DNA of 64,000 bases from Psychrobacter pygoscelis (lineage in GTDB: Bacteria; Pseudomonadota; Gammaproteobacteria; Pseudomonadales; Moraxellaceae), in the NCBI RefSeq assembly GCF_004335015.1, contig NZ_RQRU01000001.1, positions 496,001 through 560,000 of the forward strand. The letters run 5' to 3'. The first letter of the stretch is position 1; every line of letters begins with the position of its first letter. The position numbers and the translations under genes are program-made. The notes under the pieces are model-generated. The model saw only the letters and a program-made list of their open reading frames with translations. It did no database searches and had not been told where the DNA came from. Shown piece after piece: positions 1 to 11,864 of this stretch.

Positions 1-386
1 GCGTAAGGAATGGTTTTTGGGAGTTAAGAGCGGAAGTGTGATTTGTCATAGTTTTCTTATTTTATAGGTATTGGATATTTAGTTAGCGGCTGGCTAACTA
101 ATAGTAAATTAATAGATTTAAAAAGAAATAGTATCATGACTCCGCTAACAAGAAACTGTTAAATGTAATGACAAAAGCCAATCGAATGGCGCCTATTCCA
201 ATGCGCTAACACTCGCCTGCTCACAGAATCTATTATGTTTCCTTAACTACTCCAAATATCAATAACCTTGTAGGTTGGGAGAAGCTTGAAATATCCAACA
301 AAATCATTGAAATTGACTCAATATTTTGAAAGGTAGCGTGGGAGGTAACCCACGGAATTGATATCTCCCTCCCATACTTCCAGACC
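1..386. other. intergenic, no gene seen
   Basis: This AT-rich stretch lies downstream of tkt and holds no open reading frame I would support. An open frame on the minus strand at 233-433 reads straight through the tkt terminator and has no family resemblance, so I treat it as spurious. Confidence 0.5.
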
Positions 387-426
387 AAAAAAAAGAGCCA
401 CCAGATTTCTCTAGTAGCTCTTTTTT
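387..426. terminator. bidirectional intrinsic terminator after tkt
   Basis: A 12-bp stem (394-405 with 410-421) closes a 4-nt loop. Read on the minus strand, the loop is GAAA, two positions become G-U wobbles and the stem is followed by eight Us, so it ends the tkt transcript. The plus strand also has a six-T run after the stem. Confidence 0.85.
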
Positions 427-499
427 CGTGCACTATGATTAACTCAAATACTAATCATAATATGACTAATTGCTGGGCTAAAGCCACAGCCTACGACTG

Positions 500-2500
500 T
501 TACTTAACCAAGCTTTTAACTGCATCGGTAACCGCTTCAGCCGTAATACCAAACTCTTTGTACAAGTCGCTGGCAGGCGCTGACTCACCATAAGTGGTCA
601 TGCCAATGACTTTGCCATCAAGGCCGACGAACTTGTACCAGTAGTCGACATGGGCGGCTTCAACAGCGACGCGGGCGCGGACATTGCTTGGCAATACTGA
701 CTCGCGGTAGTCCGCGTCTTGCTTCATGAACACTTCAGCACATGGCATAGACACGACACGGGCGCCGATACCCTGCTCGCTTAATGTTTCATACGCTTGG
801 GCCGCAAGACCGACTTCTGAACCAGTAGCGATGATGATAGCTTGAAGCTCGCCTTTTTCCTTGGCAAGGACATAACCACCTTTGGCGATGTTGGCCACTT
901 GGTCGCTATCGCGGTCTTGATGTGGCAGACCTTGACGGCTAAAGATAAGCGCGGTTGGAGTGCTGTCAGCTTTTAGCGCCTCTACCCAAGCAGTAGCAGA
1001 CTCGGTGGTATCACAGGGACGCCAAGTGTGCAGGTTTGGTGTAGTGCGAAGGCTGGTCAATTGTTCGACAGGCTGATGCGTCGGGCCATCTTCACCAAGG
1101 CCGATAGAGTCATGGGTATAGACATGGATGACGCGCTGCTTCATAAGAGCGCCCATGCGTACGGCGTTGCGCGCGTATTCCATAAACATCAGGAAGGTCG
1201 CAACGTAAGGAATAAAGCCGCCGTGCAAGGCAATACCATTGGCAATGGCGGTCATACCAAATTCGCGAACGCCATAATAGATATAGTTGCCTGAGGCATC
1301 GTCTTGGATACCTATAGCGTCTTTAAATAGCGTGAGGTTAGAGCCTGCTAGGTCAGCTGAGCCGCCAAGTAGCTCTGGTAGCATAGGCTGGAAGGTATTG
1401 ATTGCGTTAAAGCTGGCTTTACGACTGGCAACGTCCACGCCTTCATCTTGGCACTGCTGGATGTAGTCTTTGGCTTTTTGCTCAAAGTCAGCAGGTAGCT
1501 CACCGTTTAGGCGACGTAGTAGCTCTGAGGCCAGCTCTGGATAGGCCTTTTTGTAAGCTTCAAAGTCAGCTTCCCAGTTCTTTTGCAGCGCCTCGCCTTT
1601 AGCTCTGCCATCCCAAGCCTGATAGATTTCATCATCTAGATCAAACGGACCATGTTTCCAAGCCAACTCATCACGGGTCAAGGCAATCTCATCATCGCCT
1701 AGTGGCGCACCATGACTGGCCGCTTTGCCTTGTTTGTTCGGACTGCCCACACCGATGATGGTTTTACAGATAATAAGGCTTGGCTTACTGGTCTCATTAA
1801 CAGCCTCTTCAGTAGCCTTGGTGATAGCGTCAGTGTCATGACCGTCGACTTTAATCACTTGCCAGCCATAGCTCTCAAAGCGTTTTTGCGTATCATCGGT
1901 GAACCAACCTTCGACTTCACCATCGATTGAGATACCATTGTCATCGTAGAAGAAGACTAATTTGCCCAAACCTAGCGTACCTGCTAGCGAGCAGACTTCA
2001 TGGCTGATACCTTCCATCAAGCAGCCGTCACCTAAAAAAGCATAGGTATTGTGATCAATGATGTTATGACCTTCACGGTTAAACTGCGCCGCTAGTGTCT
2101 TCTCTGCGATAGCAAAGCCAATAGCATTCGCGATACCTTGACCTAGTGGGCCGGTTGTCGTCTCGACGCCTGGCGTATAGCCATATTCAGGGTGGCCTGG
2201 GGTCTTGGAATGCAACTGACGAAAGCCTTTTAGGTCATCGATACTGACATCATAACCCGAGAGGTGCAGTAGTGAGTAAATCAGCATTGAGCCATGACCA
2301 TTGGATAAGACAAAGCGGTCACGGTTAAACCAATTGGGGTCCGCAGGATTGTGCTTTAGGAACTTACGCCATAGTACTTCAGCGATATCCGCCATTCCCA
2401 TCGGCGCACCGGGGTGGCCTGAGTTGGCTTTTTGCACTGCATCAAAAGAGAGAACTCGGATGGCGTTGGCAAGCTTACGTTCATGAATTGGCGTTGACAT
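500..2500 (-). CDS. tkt: transketolase
   Basis: This is a thiamine-diphosphate enzyme of the non-oxidative pentose phosphate pathway. It moves two-carbon ketol units between sugar phosphates in the cytoplasm. The 666-residue length is normal. Visible motifs are the N-terminal SGHPGAPMG (residues 27-35), the ThDP/metal motif starting GDG at 157 followed by the LMEG segment, the VREFGM segment of the pyrimidine domain with its cofactor-activating Glu, and [11 protein letters not shown] in the substrate site. The gene is followed by a strong terminator. serS lies upstream on the same strand, but 366 bases away with a long hairpin between, so the two are probably separate units. The identification is secure. 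Confidence 0.98.
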   Translation of the reverse strand: MSTPIHERKLANAIRVLSFDAVQKANSGHPGAPMGMADIAEVLWRKFLKHNPADPNWFNRDRFVLSNGHGSMLIYSLLHLSGYDVSIDDLKGFRQLHSKTPGHPEYGYTPGVETTTGPLGQGIANAIGFAIAEKTLAAQFNREGHNIIDHNTYAFLGDGCLMEGISHEVCSLAGTLGLGKLVFFYDDNGISIDGEVEGWFTDDTQKRFESYGWQVIKVDGHDTDAITKATEEAVNETSKPSLIICKTIIGVGSPNKQGKAASHGAPLGDDEIALTRDELAWKHGPFDLDDEIYQAWDGRAKGEALQKNWEADFEAYKKAYPELASELLRRLNGELPADFEQKAKDYIQQCQDEGVDVASRKASFNAINTFQPMLPELLGGSADLAGSNLTLFKDAIGIQDDASGNYIYYGVREFGMTAIANGIALHGGFIPYVATFLMFMEYARNAVRMGALMKQRVIHVYTHDSIGLGEDGPTHQPVEQLTSLRTTPNLHTWRPCDTTESATAWVEALKADSTPTALIFSRQGLPHQDRDSDQVANIAKGGYVLAKEKGELQAIIIATGSEVGLAAQAYETLSEQGIGARVVSMPCAEVFMKQDADYRESVLPSNVRARVAVEAAHVDYWYKFVGLDGKVIGMTTYGESAPASDLYKEFGITAEAVTDAVKSLVK

Positions 2501-2711
2501 AAAAGTTCCTAACAGTTGTTGGAGAGTGTATTGTAAGGGGGTTCAGTAGGATGAAATCGCGGATTATTTTAACATGAAGTAGCGTTGACTTGGTGGTAGG
2601 TGCGATTGTTTTTGCTACTTTTAGCGTTTAATTTAAACCTTCAAAGTCGTGAATGATAACACTACGGTGGCTTAACATAAGACGCTAGCAAATGATGCTA
2701 GGGATTTGGAA

Positions 2712-2751
2712 GATTCTGTCCGAACTCTATCAGAGTGACACGGACAGAATC
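2712..2751. repeat. perfect 11-bp inverted repeat between serS and tkt
   Basis: GATTCTGTCCG at 2712-2722 pairs exactly with its complement at 2741-2751. A smaller ACTCT/AGAGT stem lies inside the loop. No T-run follows on either strand, so it is not a classical terminator. It may be a Rho-assisted end for serS or a palindromic element. Confidence 0.6.
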
Positions 2752-2810
2752 GTTAGATAACTATTATCATATCAATGACAATTTAGAACACGGTGTCATT
2801 GTTAGGCATC

Positions 2811-2833
2811 ACATCAATATTAAGTATTGATGT
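2811..2833. repeat. 9-bp hairpin downstream of serS
   Basis: ACATCAATA (2811-2819) and its exact complement (2825-2833) flank a TTAAG loop, 34 bases past the serS stop. It lacks a U-tract. It may help end or stabilise the serS message. Confidence 0.35.
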
Positions 2834-2866
2834 TCAATACTGCTGTTAAATCCTGATACTGGGCGC

Positions 2867-4710
<1,844 letters not shown>

Positions 4711-5364
4711 ATGGCACTGTATCCCTATACTCTCCAACCTGTCCCGTTAGAGTTAACTGAAGCGGAATTTCGCCAAGCACAATTTGAGCTATTTTCTCAG
4801 TCTTCTCAGACTTTTGGTTTATCTAGTCTCAAGACCAAAGAATGGGTTGTCCTCGCTATTATTACTGCCAGTGCTATCGCAGGATTGGTATTTGTCACCG
4901 GATACTCAACCATCCTTTTTTGGATCATGCTTATCGGTGTGATTGTCTATTTATTAATTAGAACCCTTGGCTTTAAATGGTATGTAAAAAAAGAGTTTGA
5001 AAAGCAAGTGGCCGAGCAAGAGATGCCTGATGAGATGCGCGACCTAAAATTAGGCGTTCAGAAGCACGGCTTGATTATGGCGATGCCCGCCCCGAATGCT
5101 GGCGTGCAACCCAAGGCGGTTCGTGGTATGCAGATGCGCGCTGGTACTACTCAACAAGCGGTCATTCCGTGGAATGCGGTCAAAAGTTGGGATGAGACCG
5201 ATGACTACATCTTTATGCTATTTGAGATGAAGGGTCAGCAAGGCAGTCAAATTATCCCTAAGCGTTTGGCTAACAGTAAATTCCCTATTGACTCTGTACG
5301 CAACCACCTTCAAGAAGTTGTTCCTATTCGTGGTCTACGTCCAGAAACGTTAGCAAAATCATAA
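4711..5364 (+). CDS. YcxB-like membrane protein
   Basis: This 217-residue protein has two adjacent hydrophobic helices (about residues 52-72 and 75-95) followed by a soluble C-terminal half. That half resembles the YcxB-like domain, a small beta-rich domain of unknown function on the cytoplasmic side of membrane proteins. I place the start at the ATG of MALYPYTLQP; a TTG 39 bases upstream is open but adds nothing family-like. It stands alone on the plus strand, divergent from serS. The family call is from the overall pattern of a helical hairpin plus a YcxB-like tail and should be treated as moderate. No enzymatic residues are evident. Confidence 0.6.
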   Translation: MALYPYTLQPVPLELTEAEFRQAQFELFSQSSQTFGLSSLKTKEWVVLAIITASAIAGLVFVTGYSTILFWIMLIGVIVYLLIRTLGFKWYVKKEFEKQVAEQEMPDEMRDLKLGVQKHGLIMAMPAPNAGVQPKAVRGMQMRAGTTQQAVIPWNAVKSWDETDDYIFMLFEMKGQQGSQIIPKRLANSKFPIDSVRNHLQEVVPIRGLRPETLAKS

Positions 5365-5723
5365 TGGGCTTTATTAAAATAATATTAAATTTCAAATCTT
5401 TGTGGTACAAAAATAATACCTTTACTAAAGATTAGCATACCCATCATTATCAGCTAACGTAGTATAAATAATACAGTTACTATTATGCTTTAAACCTGTG
5501 GCTTAAATACCAAAATCGAATGATTCATTGCAATGGGTAATTTGAGCGGCAGATACAGATATACCATAAAGCAATTTGCTCAACCAATAGAATTATTTCA
5601 TTTGATTAATTTAACTTATCACTAGTGATTTGTTATTATTATTCATGTGGTTAAGGGATTGTCTTTTAGTGAGTCTCTTAACGTTAAATAAAAACCCATC
5701 ATTCATATAATAAGGAAAATACT
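5365..5723. other. intergenic upstream of dps
   Basis: This AT-rich leader of about 360 bases presumably carries the dps promoter. I cannot assign convincing -35/-10 boxes or an OxyR site by eye. Confidence 0.4.
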
Positions 5724-6194
5724 ATGAGTACCAATCAAATCGGTCTAGAAAAAGCAGACATGTCAGCCATTATTCAAAAGCTTAATGGCTTATTATCAAG
5801 CTACCATATCTTTTATATCAACGTTCGCGGTTATCACTGGAACGTCAAAGGTGAGCATTTCTTCTCACTTCATGAAAAATTTGAAGAACTGTACACCGAC
5901 CTGCAACTACAGATTGATGAAATCGCTGAGCGTATCTTGACGCTAGGTGGCACACCACTACATGCCTATAGCGACTTTTCACAAAATGCTAGCATCTCTG
6001 AGGACAAAAATGTCCACGATGGCAAGCAATGTGTTGAAGGCGTGGTTTCAGGACTTCAGTCATTGATTGAAGAGCAGCGCAATGTGTCAGCTGCCGCTGA
6101 TGAAGCAGATGATCAAGGTACTGCTGACCTAGTAGACGGGTATGTGCAAGAGCAAGAAAAGCTAATCTGGATGTACAACGCTTTCTTAGGTTAA
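5724..6194 (+). CDS. dps: Dps-family DNA-protecting ferritin
   Basis: This protein belongs to the dodecameric mini-ferritins that oxidise and store iron and shield DNA during starvation or peroxide stress. It is 156 residues long. The intersubunit ferroxidase ligands are all present with family spacing: His38 (in YHWNVKG), His50, Asp65 and Glu69, matching the 12-15-4 spacing of E. coli Dps. The N-terminus is short with few lysines, so direct DNA binding by a basic tail is not evident. An AAGGA ribosome site precedes the ATG. The gene is single and ends at a bidirectional terminator. Confidence 0.93.
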   Translation: MSTNQIGLEKADMSAIIQKLNGLLSSYHIFYINVRGYHWNVKGEHFFSLHEKFEELYTDLQLQIDEIAERILTLGGTPLHAYSDFSQNASISEDKNVHDGKQCVEGVVSGLQSLIEEQRNVSAAADEADDQGTADLVDGYVQEQEKLIWMYNAFLG

Positions 6195-6228
6195 TCTATT
6201 ACCTAAGTAAAAAAGTATAGATGATAAT

Positions 6229-6263
6229 AAAAAGCCCGTAATCTTGATGATTACGGGCTTTTG
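6229..6263. terminator. bidirectional terminator between dps and the DUF2057 gene
   Basis: A 13-bp perfect stem (6231-6243 with 6249-6261; core GCCCGTAATC) has a 5-nt loop, with A-rich and T-rich flanks on both sides. It serves the convergent dps and the minus-strand gene ending at 6284. Confidence 0.9.
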
Positions 6264-6283
6264 CTATATAAGTGAGGACTAAT

Positions 6284-6994
6284 TTATTCCTGAACCCACT
6301 GGCGGATTTTAACGCGCTCTTCTGGGCTAGCTTTAAGCCAAAGCTGCATGAACTGATCAAGAGTACTAGCAGTATCTGCGGTGCTACTAGCTTGCGCTGC
6401 TGATGGTTGGACAGCGGCTATACCACTACCTTGAGCCGCTGTATCTACCGAGCCTGTTTGCTCTAAAGAGGCTATAGCGCGCTGATTAGCCATCTGGGCA
6501 TCATTGCCACCAAACACCCCACCGATAGCCTTAGTCAACCCAGAAAAAATACCGTCTTCATTATTGGCGATACTCTGTTGGCTGGCTACTAGCTGTGTGC
6601 CTTGTTGCACAGCTAGTGTTGGTTGCTCAGCGTATTTTTTAGCAGCACGGTAGTCTTCAGGCTGACCTAGCATAACCAAGGTATAGGTCTGATTGTCTTG
6701 TAGTTCAGCTGCTACGCTAACATTACCTGAGCGTAGATAGTCATGCTCATCGCGGCGCAGATCATAAAGGCGATCATACTTAGCAGTGATGACATGCTTG
6801 CCTGGTTGCAAGGTAAACTGCTTAGTTAATGGTTTAAAGGCGCTTTGCTTAATCTCTTGACCGTTGATTGCTGTGACTTTGATATGATCTTCGACATTTA
6901 AGGTTACCGCAGCTTGAGTATATAGCGGCAAAACTGAAGCACTTAATAACGCACCTGTGACTAGTAGTTTATTGATACTGATGGCAAATTTCAT
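6284..6994 (-). CDS. secreted DUF2057-family protein
   Basis: This 236-residue protein has a clear Sec signal peptide: a basic MKFAISINK start, a hydrophobic run, and a likely cut after LYTQA near residue 28. The segment from about 29 to 130 contains the DUF2057 (YccT-like) pattern: a beta-rich start, the phrase LQPGKHVITAKYDRLYDL, and a later QTYTLVMLGQPEDYRAAKKYA. The function of DUF2057 proteins is unknown; they are predicted periplasmic. The rest is a low-complexity Ala/Gln/Ser linker ending in an acidic/basic tail (SPEERVKIRQWVQE). It is a single gene, convergent with dps. Confidence 0.75.
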   Translation of the reverse strand: MKFAISINKLLVTGALLSASVLPLYTQAAVTLNVEDHIKVTAINGQEIKQSAFKPLTKQFTLQPGKHVITAKYDRLYDLRRDEHDYLRSGNVSVAAELQDNQTYTLVMLGQPEDYRAAKKYAEQPTLAVQQGTQLVASQQSIANNEDGIFSGLTKAIGGVFGGNDAQMANQRAIASLEQTGSVDTAAQGSGIAAVQPSAAQASSTADTASTLDQFMQLWLKASPEERVKIRQWVQE

Positions 6995-7334
6995 GAGGTA
7001 TCCTAAATAAGGGAAAACAGATAAGTAGAAATAAAATTATAGACTTATATTTATTGCTTAATCATGCCTACTGTCTACATGACTAACCTTTTAATAACTA
7101 ACAGATTAATGGCTAATGGCTTACAATTCACAACGCTTTATTCAAATTGCTTAGGCTAATGATAGCTTATTTGTCCAAGAGGTATGACAGTATTTGTTTG
7201 ATAGCTAATATCTAAGAAGTTGTTCAAATTTATAGCTCAGTCTAAAGCTTACCTGTGCATAAGCTACTGACCAATCATACTACTGTCCCGTGGTATCAGT
7301 ATCTAAATAGGCAACTGTTAGAAGGTTTAAAATA
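6995..7334. other. intergenic, nothing recognised
   Basis: 340 AT-rich bases lie between two minus-strand genes. I see no ORF, hairpin or repeat worth naming. Confidence 0.4.
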
Positions 7335-8144
7335 TTAGAAGTTTAGTGACATATTCGGGTCAGCGGGTGGTATGGGTGAGTCCTTATCATCCGGTAAATC
7401 TGTAACACCAAGGTCTAGTAGCTCTGCTATCAAGGTCTGCTCATCGATTGTCTTGATAGCTTCACTGATAACTGTCTTTGAAATATTAACTCGGCTCAGA
7501 TTAGAAAACATAGGCTGGATATAATTAAGGACATCCATCATTGCCCCAATGCGATGCGGGCCTTCAGTCAATAAGTGACTGATAATCCGCTCATCAAACT
7601 GCCAGCCTCGGCGTTTGAGAATAGACTCTAGCATGGTCTGACGGTCTCTAATATCAGTGCCGTCTGGCACTTTAAATGCCGGCGCCTGAGCCAGTCTAGT
7701 CAATAAGTCAGGTAGGGCAAACGGCAGCTCACTAGCGGGCTGCTTGGCAGCAAATAGTAGCTGACACTCACCTTCACGGCTGCGATTAATAAGGTGGAAT
7801 AACGCCTCTTGCCATTGGGTACTCAGCTGCAATACTTCAAGATTATCAATAGCAATGACATCGAAGGTCTCAAGAGAGGATAGAACATTGACATCGGTGT
7901 AAACCAGCTCATTTAGCGATAAGCAAATCGCAGATCTATCCATCTCGATGAACGACTCACAAATAGCCGATAACAAGTGGGACTTGCCTGTGGCTGGGCT
8001 ACCAAACAGGTACAGCTGACGCATGAGACCGACATGCATCTGCCGAACTGCATCAATAATCGCCATCCAACCAGGCCCAGCGAAATCGCTGAGGCTAGCA
8101 TCATGCTTGATCTCTAGATTGAGGCTAAGCTGGGTGTCTGCCAT
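7335..8144 (-). CDS. hda: DnaA regulatory inactivator Hda
   Basis: Hda binds the DNA-loaded beta sliding clamp and promotes ATP hydrolysis by DnaA, which prevents re-initiation of replication. The sequence opens with a clamp-binding motif (QLSLNL, residues 4-9), as in E. coli Hda. It then shows a DnaA-like AAA+ domain with a Walker A variant GSPATGKS and a Walker B region (DVIAIDNLEVL). There is no DNA-binding domain IV. At 269 residues it is about 35 longer than E. coli Hda; the extra part is an acidic, Pro-rich C-terminus. Its position next to the AI-2E permease and purMN is the arrangement seen in pseudomonads. A tandem duplication lies just upstream (8176-8219). Confidence 0.9.
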   Translation of the reverse strand: MADTQLSLNLEIKHDASLSDFAGPGWMAIIDAVRQMHVGLMRQLYLFGSPATGKSHLLSAICESFIEMDRSAICLSLNELVYTDVNVLSSLETFDVIAIDNLEVLQLSTQWQEALFHLINRSREGECQLLFAAKQPASELPFALPDLLTRLAQAPAFKVPDGTDIRDRQTMLESILKRRGWQFDERIISHLLTEGPHRIGAMMDVLNYIQPMFSNLSRVNISKTVISEAIKTIDEQTLIAELLDLGVTDLPDDKDSPIPPADPNMSLNF

Positions 8145-8464
8145 GAACTTTCAACTCGATCAGTACTACGTTGGACTTATGGGTCTGTATTTTAAGTCTT
8201 ATGGGTCTGTATTTTAAGTATTGTCGCCCTTAAATTGTAGTTATATATAACATATTTGTAAAATCAATAACAAGGGGCGATCAGAAACCTTAAGCTATCG
8301 AACCGAAGCAATTGTTAAATAGACTCAGTCATTTAGACGATCCGAGCGGTAAAGTAGTGCAATATAATAAAAACAAACTGACTACACTCTCTTTACTCGC
8401 CCGCTTGTCCAAAGCCTATTATTTGAGGGTAGATAGCCTAACTGTATCATTACAAAAAATGATA
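8145..8464. other. intergenic upstream of hda
   Basis: This 320-base gap contains the 22-bp tandem duplication at 8176-8219. It presumably holds the hda promoter on the minus strand. The open frame at 8312-8512 on the plus strand overlaps the end of the AI-2E gene and is not credible. Confidence 0.45.
8176..8219. repeat. exact 22-bp tandem duplication upstream of hda
   Basis: Two identical 22-bp units starting CTTATGGGTCTG abut each other. They begin 31 bases upstream of the hda start, so they lie in its leader or promoter. Confidence 0.85.
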
Positions 8465-9565
8465 CTACTCAAAAAGCTTGAGCTGACGCCGCCCTTTATA
8501 GAACTCACTTGATAAGTAGGCAGCGTAAAGATGTCTAAATAGTACATTAAGGACCGCCGATACTGGTAGCGCGATCAGCATGCCGACAAAACCAAGTAAG
8601 CTTGCCCCTGCTAAGACAGCAAAAATAACCCAGAGCGGTGACAAACCAATTTTATCACCTAGCAGTAATGGCTGGAGCACGTAGCCTTCTATCGCCTGAC
8701 CCACTAAGAATGCACCGATAATCAAGCCGATATGCAGCCAGTCCACGCCGAACTGAAACAAGGCAGCGATAATAGCGGCAATAAAGCCGAGGCCAAAGCC
8801 TAAATAAGGCACGAAGCTTGCGATTCCTGCTCCCATACCGATAATAAGGCCCAGCTCAAGGCCAATAAGCTGTAGCTGCACAGCATAAACGATACCCAGT
8901 AAGATCATGACTAACAGCTGGCCTTTAATAAATTCCTTTAGCGCTTGGTCACATTCTCGGCAAATTTGAATGGTCTTTTTAGCATAGCCTTTAGGGATAG
9001 CTACCTTCCATTTACTCAGGCGCTCATCCCAATTAAACAAGAAATAGAAGGTCAGAATCGGTACTAATACAATTAGACCAGCATTATTGATAAAGGACAT
9101 GCTAGAAGCCAATAAATGGCTCATAAAAGAGCCTGCATCACTGGCGCTATAGTTCTTCTGTAGATATATCATTACCGTCTCAGACAGCCCCCTGACTTGC
9201 AGTTCTGGCAATGCTACTGGGCTATACTGGCTGACCCAACTACGGACAACATCATTATACCAAGTCATAACCTGAGGCATATATTCCCAAGCATCTTGCA
9301 GTTGGCTTAACAAGGTCGGAATCAGCCACCAAAGTAAAATGACCATGATGGCGGTGATGGCAGCATAGACGATCAATATAGCTATCCAACGTCGCAAAAA
9401 CCGGCTAAGACTTTTTACTAATGGGTTAAAAAGATAGGCCAAAAAGAAAGCCACGACAAAGGGAATAATAACTGGCATCATCAGGTTCAGCAGTAATAAC
9501 GCCAGAATGATAACGACTACGATAAATAGTCGACGAAAAAACGGATCGATAGCTTTGGTTGGCAT
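8465..9565 (-). CDS. AI-2E family (PerM-type) permease
   Basis: This is a 366-residue polytopic inner-membrane protein with about seven or eight hydrophobic helices. It has an N-terminal pair (residues ~14-45), another helix at 60-80, and a long hydrophilic periplasmic-type segment (~85-150). The C-terminal block includes a GLGFIAAIIAALFQFG-like helix and a PLWVIFAVLAGASLLGFVGML region typical of the AI-2E/PerM family. Members have been linked to autoinducer-2 export or sodium/proton exchange, so the substrate cannot be inferred. An AGGGAA ribosome site precedes the ATG. The gene is divergent from purM, a conserved neighbour in related genera. Confidence 0.85.
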   Translation of the reverse strand: MPTKAIDPFFRRLFIVVVIILALLLLNLMMPVIIPFVVAFFLAYLFNPLVKSLSRFLRRWIAILIVYAAITAIMVILLWWLIPTLLSQLQDAWEYMPQVMTWYNDVVRSWVSQYSPVALPELQVRGLSETVMIYLQKNYSASDAGSFMSHLLASSMSFINNAGLIVLVPILTFYFLFNWDERLSKWKVAIPKGYAKKTIQICRECDQALKEFIKGQLLVMILLGIVYAVQLQLIGLELGLIIGMGAGIASFVPYLGFGLGFIAAIIAALFQFGVDWLHIGLIIGAFLVGQAIEGYVLQPLLLGDKIGLSPLWVIFAVLAGASLLGFVGMLIALPVSAVLNVLFRHLYAAYLSSEFYKGRRQLKLFE

Positions 9566-9935
9566 TGTTGTTATTCCCTAAAATCAAATCGCTTCTTAGT
9601 AAGCGTTGCGCCGATATTATCGCAGACTTAGGTTCTGAATAGAATTCTTTGTCTCACAAATATTAAAAATTCAACAAATTTTTTTTAGCCCCGTAAGTTA
9701 GCAAGCTTTGCACTATCCTTACAACTTAGATTTGCCTTGGTTTATAAAGTACTTGGTTTATAAAATAACCGTCAGATTGGCAGATTATCATGATTACCCG
9801 AATCATTTTGTGACAGTTGCCTATAATTGGTTATAATGTGTGCCTGACATTAGCAAATGTTTAAATTCTAGCTTCATTTCACAACCTCTTCTAAATATCT
9901 AACTTGAATATCTAACAATAGGTAGTCTACTTCTT
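9566..9935. other. divergent promoter region, AI-2E gene / purM
   Basis: This gap separates divergent genes. It contains a 13-bp direct repeat, CTTGGTTTATAAA at 9736-9748 and 9752-9764, which is AT-rich and might overlap a promoter. No PurR-type palindrome is evident. Confidence 0.45.
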
Positions 9936-10991
9936 ATGAGCAACTCCCCTTCTCTTAGCTATAAAGATGCTGGCGTTGACATTGATGCCGGTGATGCATT
10001 GGTGCAGCGTATTAAGTCGGTGGCCAAAGCGACTTCACGACCTGAAGTCGTTGGTGGTCTAGGCGGCTTCGGTGCCCTCTGCCGGATCCCGCAAGGCTAC
10101 CGCTCACCGCTACTGGTCTCTGGTACTGATGGCGTCGGTACTAAGCTAAAACTTGCCTTGCAGTTGGGTCGTCACGATACTATCGGCATCGATCTAGTAG
10201 CCATGTGTGTCAATGACTTGTTGGTCTGCGGCGCAGAGCCATTATTCTTTTTAGACTATTATGCGACAGGTAAGCTCGATGTGGACACAGCCACTGCAGT
10301 GGTCAGCGGTATTGGTGAGGGTTGTCAGCAGTCAGGCTGCGCGCTCATCGGCGGCGAGACGGCTGAGATGCCTGGCATGTATCAAGACGAAGACTATGAT
10401 CTAGCCGGATTTTGCGTTGGTGTGGTTGAAGAGTCAGAAGTCATCACTGGTGATAATGTCGCCGAAGGTGATGTGTTAATCGGTATCGCCTCTAGTGGCG
10501 CACACTCAAATGGCTATTCACTGATTCGTAAGGTCATTGAGGTTAGCGGTGTTGACATCACCCAAAGTGGTGAATCATTAGATGGGCAACCTATTGCCGA
10601 TGCCCTTATGGCTCCGACTAAGATCTATGTCAAGGCGATTAAAGCGCTTCAAGATGCTATCGGTAATGATAACCTACATGCGATGTCGCATATCACCGGT
10701 GGTGGCCTTACAGAGAATCTGCCACGCGTCCTTCCTGAAGGCCTAGCCGCTCAGATAGATACGCAAAGCTGGCAATTGCCAGAATTATTTAACTGGCTAC
10801 AGCACCATGGCAATATCAAGCCCCAAGAGATGTACCGTACCTTCAACTGCGGCGTAGGCTTCGTAGTTGTCGTGCCAGCTGAGCAAGCAAGTAAAGCAAT
10901 AGATACGCTCACCCAAGCAGGTGAAACGGCTTGGCAGTTAGGTAAAATGATTGCTCGTCAAGATAACGCTTCTGCCGTGGAATACGTTTAA
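9936..10991 (+). CDS. purM: phosphoribosylformylglycinamidine cyclo-ligase
   Basis: AIR synthetase carries out the fifth step of purine biosynthesis, closing the imidazole ring with ATP. It is 351 residues, normal for the family. Recognisable segments are [13 protein letters not shown] at the N-terminus, the nucleotide-binding [23 protein letters not shown], and [15 protein letters not shown]. The stop codon overlaps the purN start (TAATG), so the two genes are translationally coupled in one operon. Confidence 0.98.
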   Translation: MSNSPSLSYKDAGVDIDAGDALVQRIKSVAKATSRPEVVGGLGGFGALCRIPQGYRSPLLVSGTDGVGTKLKLALQLGRHDTIGIDLVAMCVNDLLVCGAEPLFFLDYYATGKLDVDTATAVVSGIGEGCQQSGCALIGGETAEMPGMYQDEDYDLAGFCVGVVEESEVITGDNVAEGDVLIGIASSGAHSNGYSLIRKVIEVSGVDITQSGESLDGQPIADALMAPTKIYVKAIKALQDAIGNDNLHAMSHITGGGLTENLPRVLPEGLAAQIDTQSWQLPELFNWLQHHGNIKPQEMYRTFNCGVGFVVVVPAEQASKAIDTLTQAGETAWQLGKMIARQDNASAVEYV

Positions 10992-11764
10992 TGGTCAGCC
11001 TGCAAACTTATGATTCGACTGGAATAAGTATAGCCACTCATGATGATTTAGACCGTACTAAATCACCTTTAAAAGTCGCGGTATTGGTATCTGGTAATGG
11101 TAGCAACCTTCAAGTACTTATTGATGCGATGCGCTCAGGCAGTCTGCCTATCCAAATCGTCGGTGTCATCAGCAATGTCAAAGATGCCTTTGCTATTACG
11201 CGTGCTGAGCAAGCCGGTATTGAGACGGCAGTACTGTCACATATCACCTCGGGTGATAATATCGGCAAACGCATGGGCATTAAGACCTTTGAGCGCCACG
11301 CCACTACCCAACTACAAAAGTGGCAACCTGACTTAATTGTACTAGCAGGCTTTATGCGCGTCCTTAGCCCGGCATTCATTGATAGTGCACCTGCGCCGAT
11401 GATTAATCTGCACCCGTCACTACTTCCGAACTACAAAGGTCTAGACACTCACAGCCGCGTATTACAAGCCGGCGAGCGTCATCATGGCTGTAGTGTGCAT
11501 GTGGTGACCGCCGAGCTTGATGCGGGCCAAGTGCTTACTCAAGCGTTATTGCCTGTCTCAGATGGCGATACCGCAGATACTCTTAAATCTCGAGTACAAA
11601 AGCTTGAGCATCAGCTGCTGCCTTGGACGATTTTACTAATTGCCAGTGGAGTCATTCCAGCTTCAGTATTTACCGCTCTTTCTTCTGAGCAAGGTGCTAT
11701 TAGCGACACTGCCGTCACTTCATTTTTGCCGACGTTACCCCTGAAGCTTTGGCTTGATGAATAA
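10991..11764 (+). CDS. purN: phosphoribosylglycinamide formyltransferase
   Basis: GAR transformylase transfers a formyl group from 10-formyl-THF to GAR, the third step of purine synthesis. It shows VLVSGNGSNLQ near residue 31 and the catalytic region NLHPSLLPNYKGLDTH followed by HHGCSVHVVTAELDAGQV, so the Asn, His and Asp of the active site are in place. At 257 residues it is longer than the E. coli enzyme (212); the extra is about 28 residues at the N-terminus plus a C-terminal tail. The start overlaps the purM stop by one base. A bidirectional terminator follows. Confidence 0.96.
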   Translation: MVSLQTYDSTGISIATHDDLDRTKSPLKVAVLVSGNGSNLQVLIDAMRSGSLPIQIVGVISNVKDAFAITRAEQAGIETAVLSHITSGDNIGKRMGIKTFERHATTQLQKWQPDLIVLAGFMRVLSPAFIDSAPAPMINLHPSLLPNYKGLDTHSRVLQAGERHHGCSVHVVTAELDAGQVLTQALLPVSDGDTADTLKSRVQKLEHQLLPWTILLIASGVIPASVFTALSSEQGAISDTAVTSFLPTLPLKLWLDE

Positions 11765-11799
11765 GCCAGCGACTCTCACTCTCTATCGTTAGCGCATAC

Positions 11800-11832
11800 A
11801 AAACCCCCGATGGCTTAACCATCGGGGGTTTA
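11800..11832. terminator. bidirectional terminator after purN / aldehyde dehydrogenase gene
   Basis: A perfect 12-bp stem (AACCCCCGATGG with its complement) encloses a 5-nt CTTAA loop, between convergent purN and the aldehyde dehydrogenase gene. The T-run is short. Confidence 0.85.
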
Positions 11833-11864
11833 TTAGTAGTGACATTTAATTGATGCTAGTTAGA

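Noticed and set aside
233..433. 66-codon open frame on the minus strand downstream of tkt
   Set aside because: It passes through the tkt terminator hairpin, has no family similarity and no good ribosome site.
8312..8512. Plus-strand 66-codon frame between hda and the permease gene
   Set aside because: It overlaps the end of the permease gene and shows no protein-like features.
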